DNA from: an uncultured Bacilli bacterium | Lineage (GTDB): Bacteria; Bacillota_I; Bacilli_A; RFN20; CAG-631 | Length of the DNA stretch: 7,291 bases | Reading direction: 5' to 3' | Assembly: GCA_934215405.1 (NCBI GenBank) | Contig: CAKPZU010000108.1 | Span: forward strand, 1-7,291 | Notes under the pieces: generated by a model | Told to the model about the DNA's origin: nothing | What the model saw: only the letters and a program-made list of their open reading frames with translations | Databases searched by the model: none | Shown: positions 5,828 through 7,291 of the stretch, piece after piece | Numbering within the stretch: position 1 is the stretch's first letter | How the letters are laid out: every line of letters starts with the position of its first letter | Program-made: the position numbers and the translations under genes

Positions 5828-6490
5828 TTATTCCTTTAAATCCTTAATTGCTTGCTTCATATTTTCACTTTTAAATAAATAGCTACCAGCGACTAATACA
5901 TCTGCACCAGCTTCAATAACTTTTTTAGCAGTTTCTTTATTAATACCACCATCAACCTCAATTAGGCATTCATAGTCATTTGAGTCAATAATAGTACGTA
6001 ATTCCTTGATTTTATTAATAGCACTATCCATAAATTTTTGACCACCAAAGCCAGGATTTACCGACATTATTAATATTACATCTAAATCCTTTATAAATGG
6101 TAATAATACATCAATGCTTGTTTCAGGCTTAATTGAAATTCCACAAGCAAGATTATTATCATGGATGATGTTTATTAATTCTTTAATTTTCTTTTTGCTT
6201 TTTACTGCCTCGTAATGAAATGTTATTAAATCAGCCTTACTATCAATAACCTTTTCAACATATTTTGATGGATCATCAATCATTAAATGTACATCCTTAA
6301 AAATCATATAATCCTTAATTGCTTCAAAAATTGGAAATGCAAAAGAAATATTAGGGACAAAATGCCCATCCATTACATCAACATGAATCCAATTAGCATT
6401 ACTTTTTATTACTCTTTTCATTTCTTTATCTAAAAAACGAAAATCAGCTGAAAGTAGCGAAGGTGCTATTCTAATTATTTTTTTCTCCAT
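5828..6490 (-). CDS. rpe: ribulose-phosphate 3-epimerase
   Basis: A 220-residue cytosolic TIM-barrel enzyme that interconverts D-ribulose 5-phosphate and D-xylulose 5-phosphate in the pentose phosphate pathway. Motifs in order: IAPSLLSADF (8-17), HVDVMDGHFVPNI (36-48), DVHLMI (66-71), FHYEA (91-95), MSVNPGFGGQKF (142-153), EVDGGIN (178-184) and the phosphate-binding region VAGSYLF (200-206). The metal ligands expected for the family are present: His36, Asp38, His69 and Asp180, with Asp38 and Asp180 as the acid/base pair. Its length is normal. ATG 6490 lies inside the end of rsgA (16-nt overlap), with AAAGGATGG (6508-6500) as ribosome site, so the two genes are very likely co-transcribed and translationally coupled. 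The rsgA-rpe order is also found in Bacillus, where thiN follows; here uppP does. Confidence 0.97.
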   Translation of the reverse strand: MEKKIIRIAPSLLSADFRFLDKEMKRVIKSNANWIHVDVMDGHFVPNISFAFPIFEAIKDYMIFKDVHLMIDDPSKYVEKVIDSKADLITFHYEAVKSKKKIKELINIIHDNNLACGISIKPETSIDVLLPFIKDLDVILIMSVNPGFGGQKFMDSAINKIKELRTIIDSNDYECLIEVDGGINKETAKKVIEAGADVLVAGSYLFKSENMKQAIKDLKE

Positions 6491-7291
6491 ACGTGTTTAC
6501 CATCCTTTATTTCACTCATTAAATGTATATAATTATCATATCTTCTTTTATCAATTAAATTATTTAAGACAGCCTCTTTAACTTTACAAAATGGTTCATC
6601 CTTATGTAAGCATGTTTTATATTTGCAAAATGTTGAATATTTGGCAAAATCTTTAAAAATATGTGCATATGTTTGTAAGTCAACCTTAATATCAAGTTTT
6701 GAAAAGCCCGGGGTATCAGCAAGATAAGCATTGTCAATGTTAATGTATTCTACCTCTCTTGTTTGATGCTTTCCTCTTCCAAGCTTTTCAGAAAAGTCAC
6801 CAATTATTCGGCTTTGATTATTACTTAAAGCATTTATTAATGATGATTTTCCGACAGCAGATTGACCACAAAGGACTACTTTTTTATTTTTAATTTCATC
6901 TTTTAGTAAATCAATATTTATATTTTGATGGCTAGAAATTAAAATAACCTTATAGCCTGCAAATTTATAGTTATCTATTAAAGATTTTGTACTTTCATCT
7001 AAAAATTCACATTTGCTAACTACAATTATTGGCTCAATGTTTTGCAATGTTGCTTGCACAATTAGTTTATCGACCAAATAGGAATCAAAATTAGGCTTAA
7101 TAGTTGACATAACAATTAAGGCTACATCAACATTTGCAATTAATGGCCTAACTAAAAAATTTTTACGTGGCTTAGCATCAATAATGTTTGAAAAATTATT
7201 CATCTTGTCATGTTCAAAAATTACCTCGTCACCACACACTAATGAAAAATTAATATTTCTAAATTGGCCTTTAGCTTTGCAGGTATATATC
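6475..7291 (-). CDS. rsgA: ribosome small-subunit-dependent GTPase RsgA (5' end outside window)
   Basis: 271 residues are visible; the frame stays open to the window edge and the upstream codons (YTCKAKGQFRNINFSLVCGDEV, split here as YTCKAKGQFR then NINFSLVCGDEV) match the RsgA OB-fold, so the GTG at 7239 is an internal Val, not the start. Perhaps 10-25 residues are missing. RsgA is a circularly permuted GTPase that helps mature the 30S subunit. Numbered from the first visible codon: G4-type SKCE (92-95), G1 GQSAVGKSS (142-150), switch I GRGKHQTREVE (171-181), G3 DTPGF (192-196), and a C-terminal zinc knuckle Cys222, Cys227, His229, Cys235. G4 is unusual: SKCE instead of NKxD. Overlaps rpe by 16 nt. 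In Bacillus the same pair follows prpC-prkC, so a Ser/Thr kinase may lie just beyond the right edge, which cannot be seen. Confidence 0.95.
   Translation of the reverse strand, partial: IYTCKAKGQFRNINFSLVCGDEVIFEHDKMNNFSNIIDAKPRKNFLVRPLIANVDVALIVMSTIKPNFDSYLVDKLIVQATLQNIEPIIVVSKCEFLDESTKSLIDNYKFAGYKVILISSHQNINIDLLKDEIKNKKVVLCGQSAVGKSSLINALSNNQSRIIGDFSEKLGRGKHQTREVEYINIDNAYLADTPGFSKLDIKVDLQTYAHIFKDFAKYSTFCKYKTCLHKDEPFCKVKEAVLNNLIDKRRYDNYIHLMSEIKDGKHVWRKK

Noticed and set aside
6475..7239. rsgA starting at GTG 7239
   Set aside because: In-frame codons up to the window edge encode the conserved RsgA N-terminal OB-fold segment, so the real start lies outside.
1..7291. CRISPR array, tRNA, rRNA, insertion sequence, prophage or defence locus
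   Set aside because: No spaced direct repeats, cloverleaf-like sequences, transposase or integrase motifs, or known defence domains were seen on either strand; almost all of the window is accounted for by ordinary genes.

Overview
The window is strongly A+T-rich and uses the standard genetic code: tryptophan is TGG throughout (13 times in the binding protein alone), and every complete gene ends in TAA or TAG. Gene content points to a low-GC Bacillota (Firmicutes), probably a compact-genome member of the Bacilli / Erysipelotrichia / RF39-like lineages. The evidence is a rsgA-rpe pair as in Bacilli, a CotE-family spore-coat-like protein, a lipoprotein solute-binding protein, AGGAGG-type ribosome binding sites and short intrinsic terminators. 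Codon 4 mycoplasmas and spiroplasmas are unlikely because TGA is not used for Trp. This is an inference from content, not a phylogenetic placement.

Layout. Left half, + strand: the 3' end of an exporter-type ABC transporter ATPase/permease (2-496); a 149-nt spacer with A-tracts and a good sigma-A promoter; a long secreted lipoprotein solute-binding protein (646-2670) closed by a strong terminator; then an ArsB/NhaD-type (ion transporter superfamily) membrane permease with its own promoter (2786-4081). Right half, - strand, read from the right edge: rsgA (5' end outside the window), rpe overlapping it by 16 nt, uppP/bacA, a small XRE-type helix-turn-helix regulator, an intrinsic terminator, and a CotE-family protein. 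The two halves converge, and the permease and CotE genes overlap tail to tail by 11 nt. No non-coding stretch exceeds about 150 nt, and no tRNA, rRNA, IS element, phage gene or CRISPR array was seen.

How the genes relate. rsgA and rpe are ribosome-maturation and pentose-phosphate housekeeping genes whose adjacency is familiar from Bacilli. uppP recycles the undecaprenyl carrier, so the cell makes some lipid-carried envelope polymer. The binding protein is an orphan here: no importer permeases or ATPase adjoin it, and the neighbouring ABC gene is an exporter type. 

Most worth a second look: (i) the CotE-like protein, which keeps the family core but lacks the acidic C-terminal tail of Bacillus CotE and sits behind a terminator next to an XRE regulator; (ii) a pair of TTATnnATAA dyads exactly 21 bp apart over the XRE promoter/RBS, a good candidate autoregulatory operator; (iii) a 10-bp perfect inverted repeat that places the uppP start codon in a stem and its Shine-Dalgarno in the loop. 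No clearly novel multi-gene defence or mobile system is visible.
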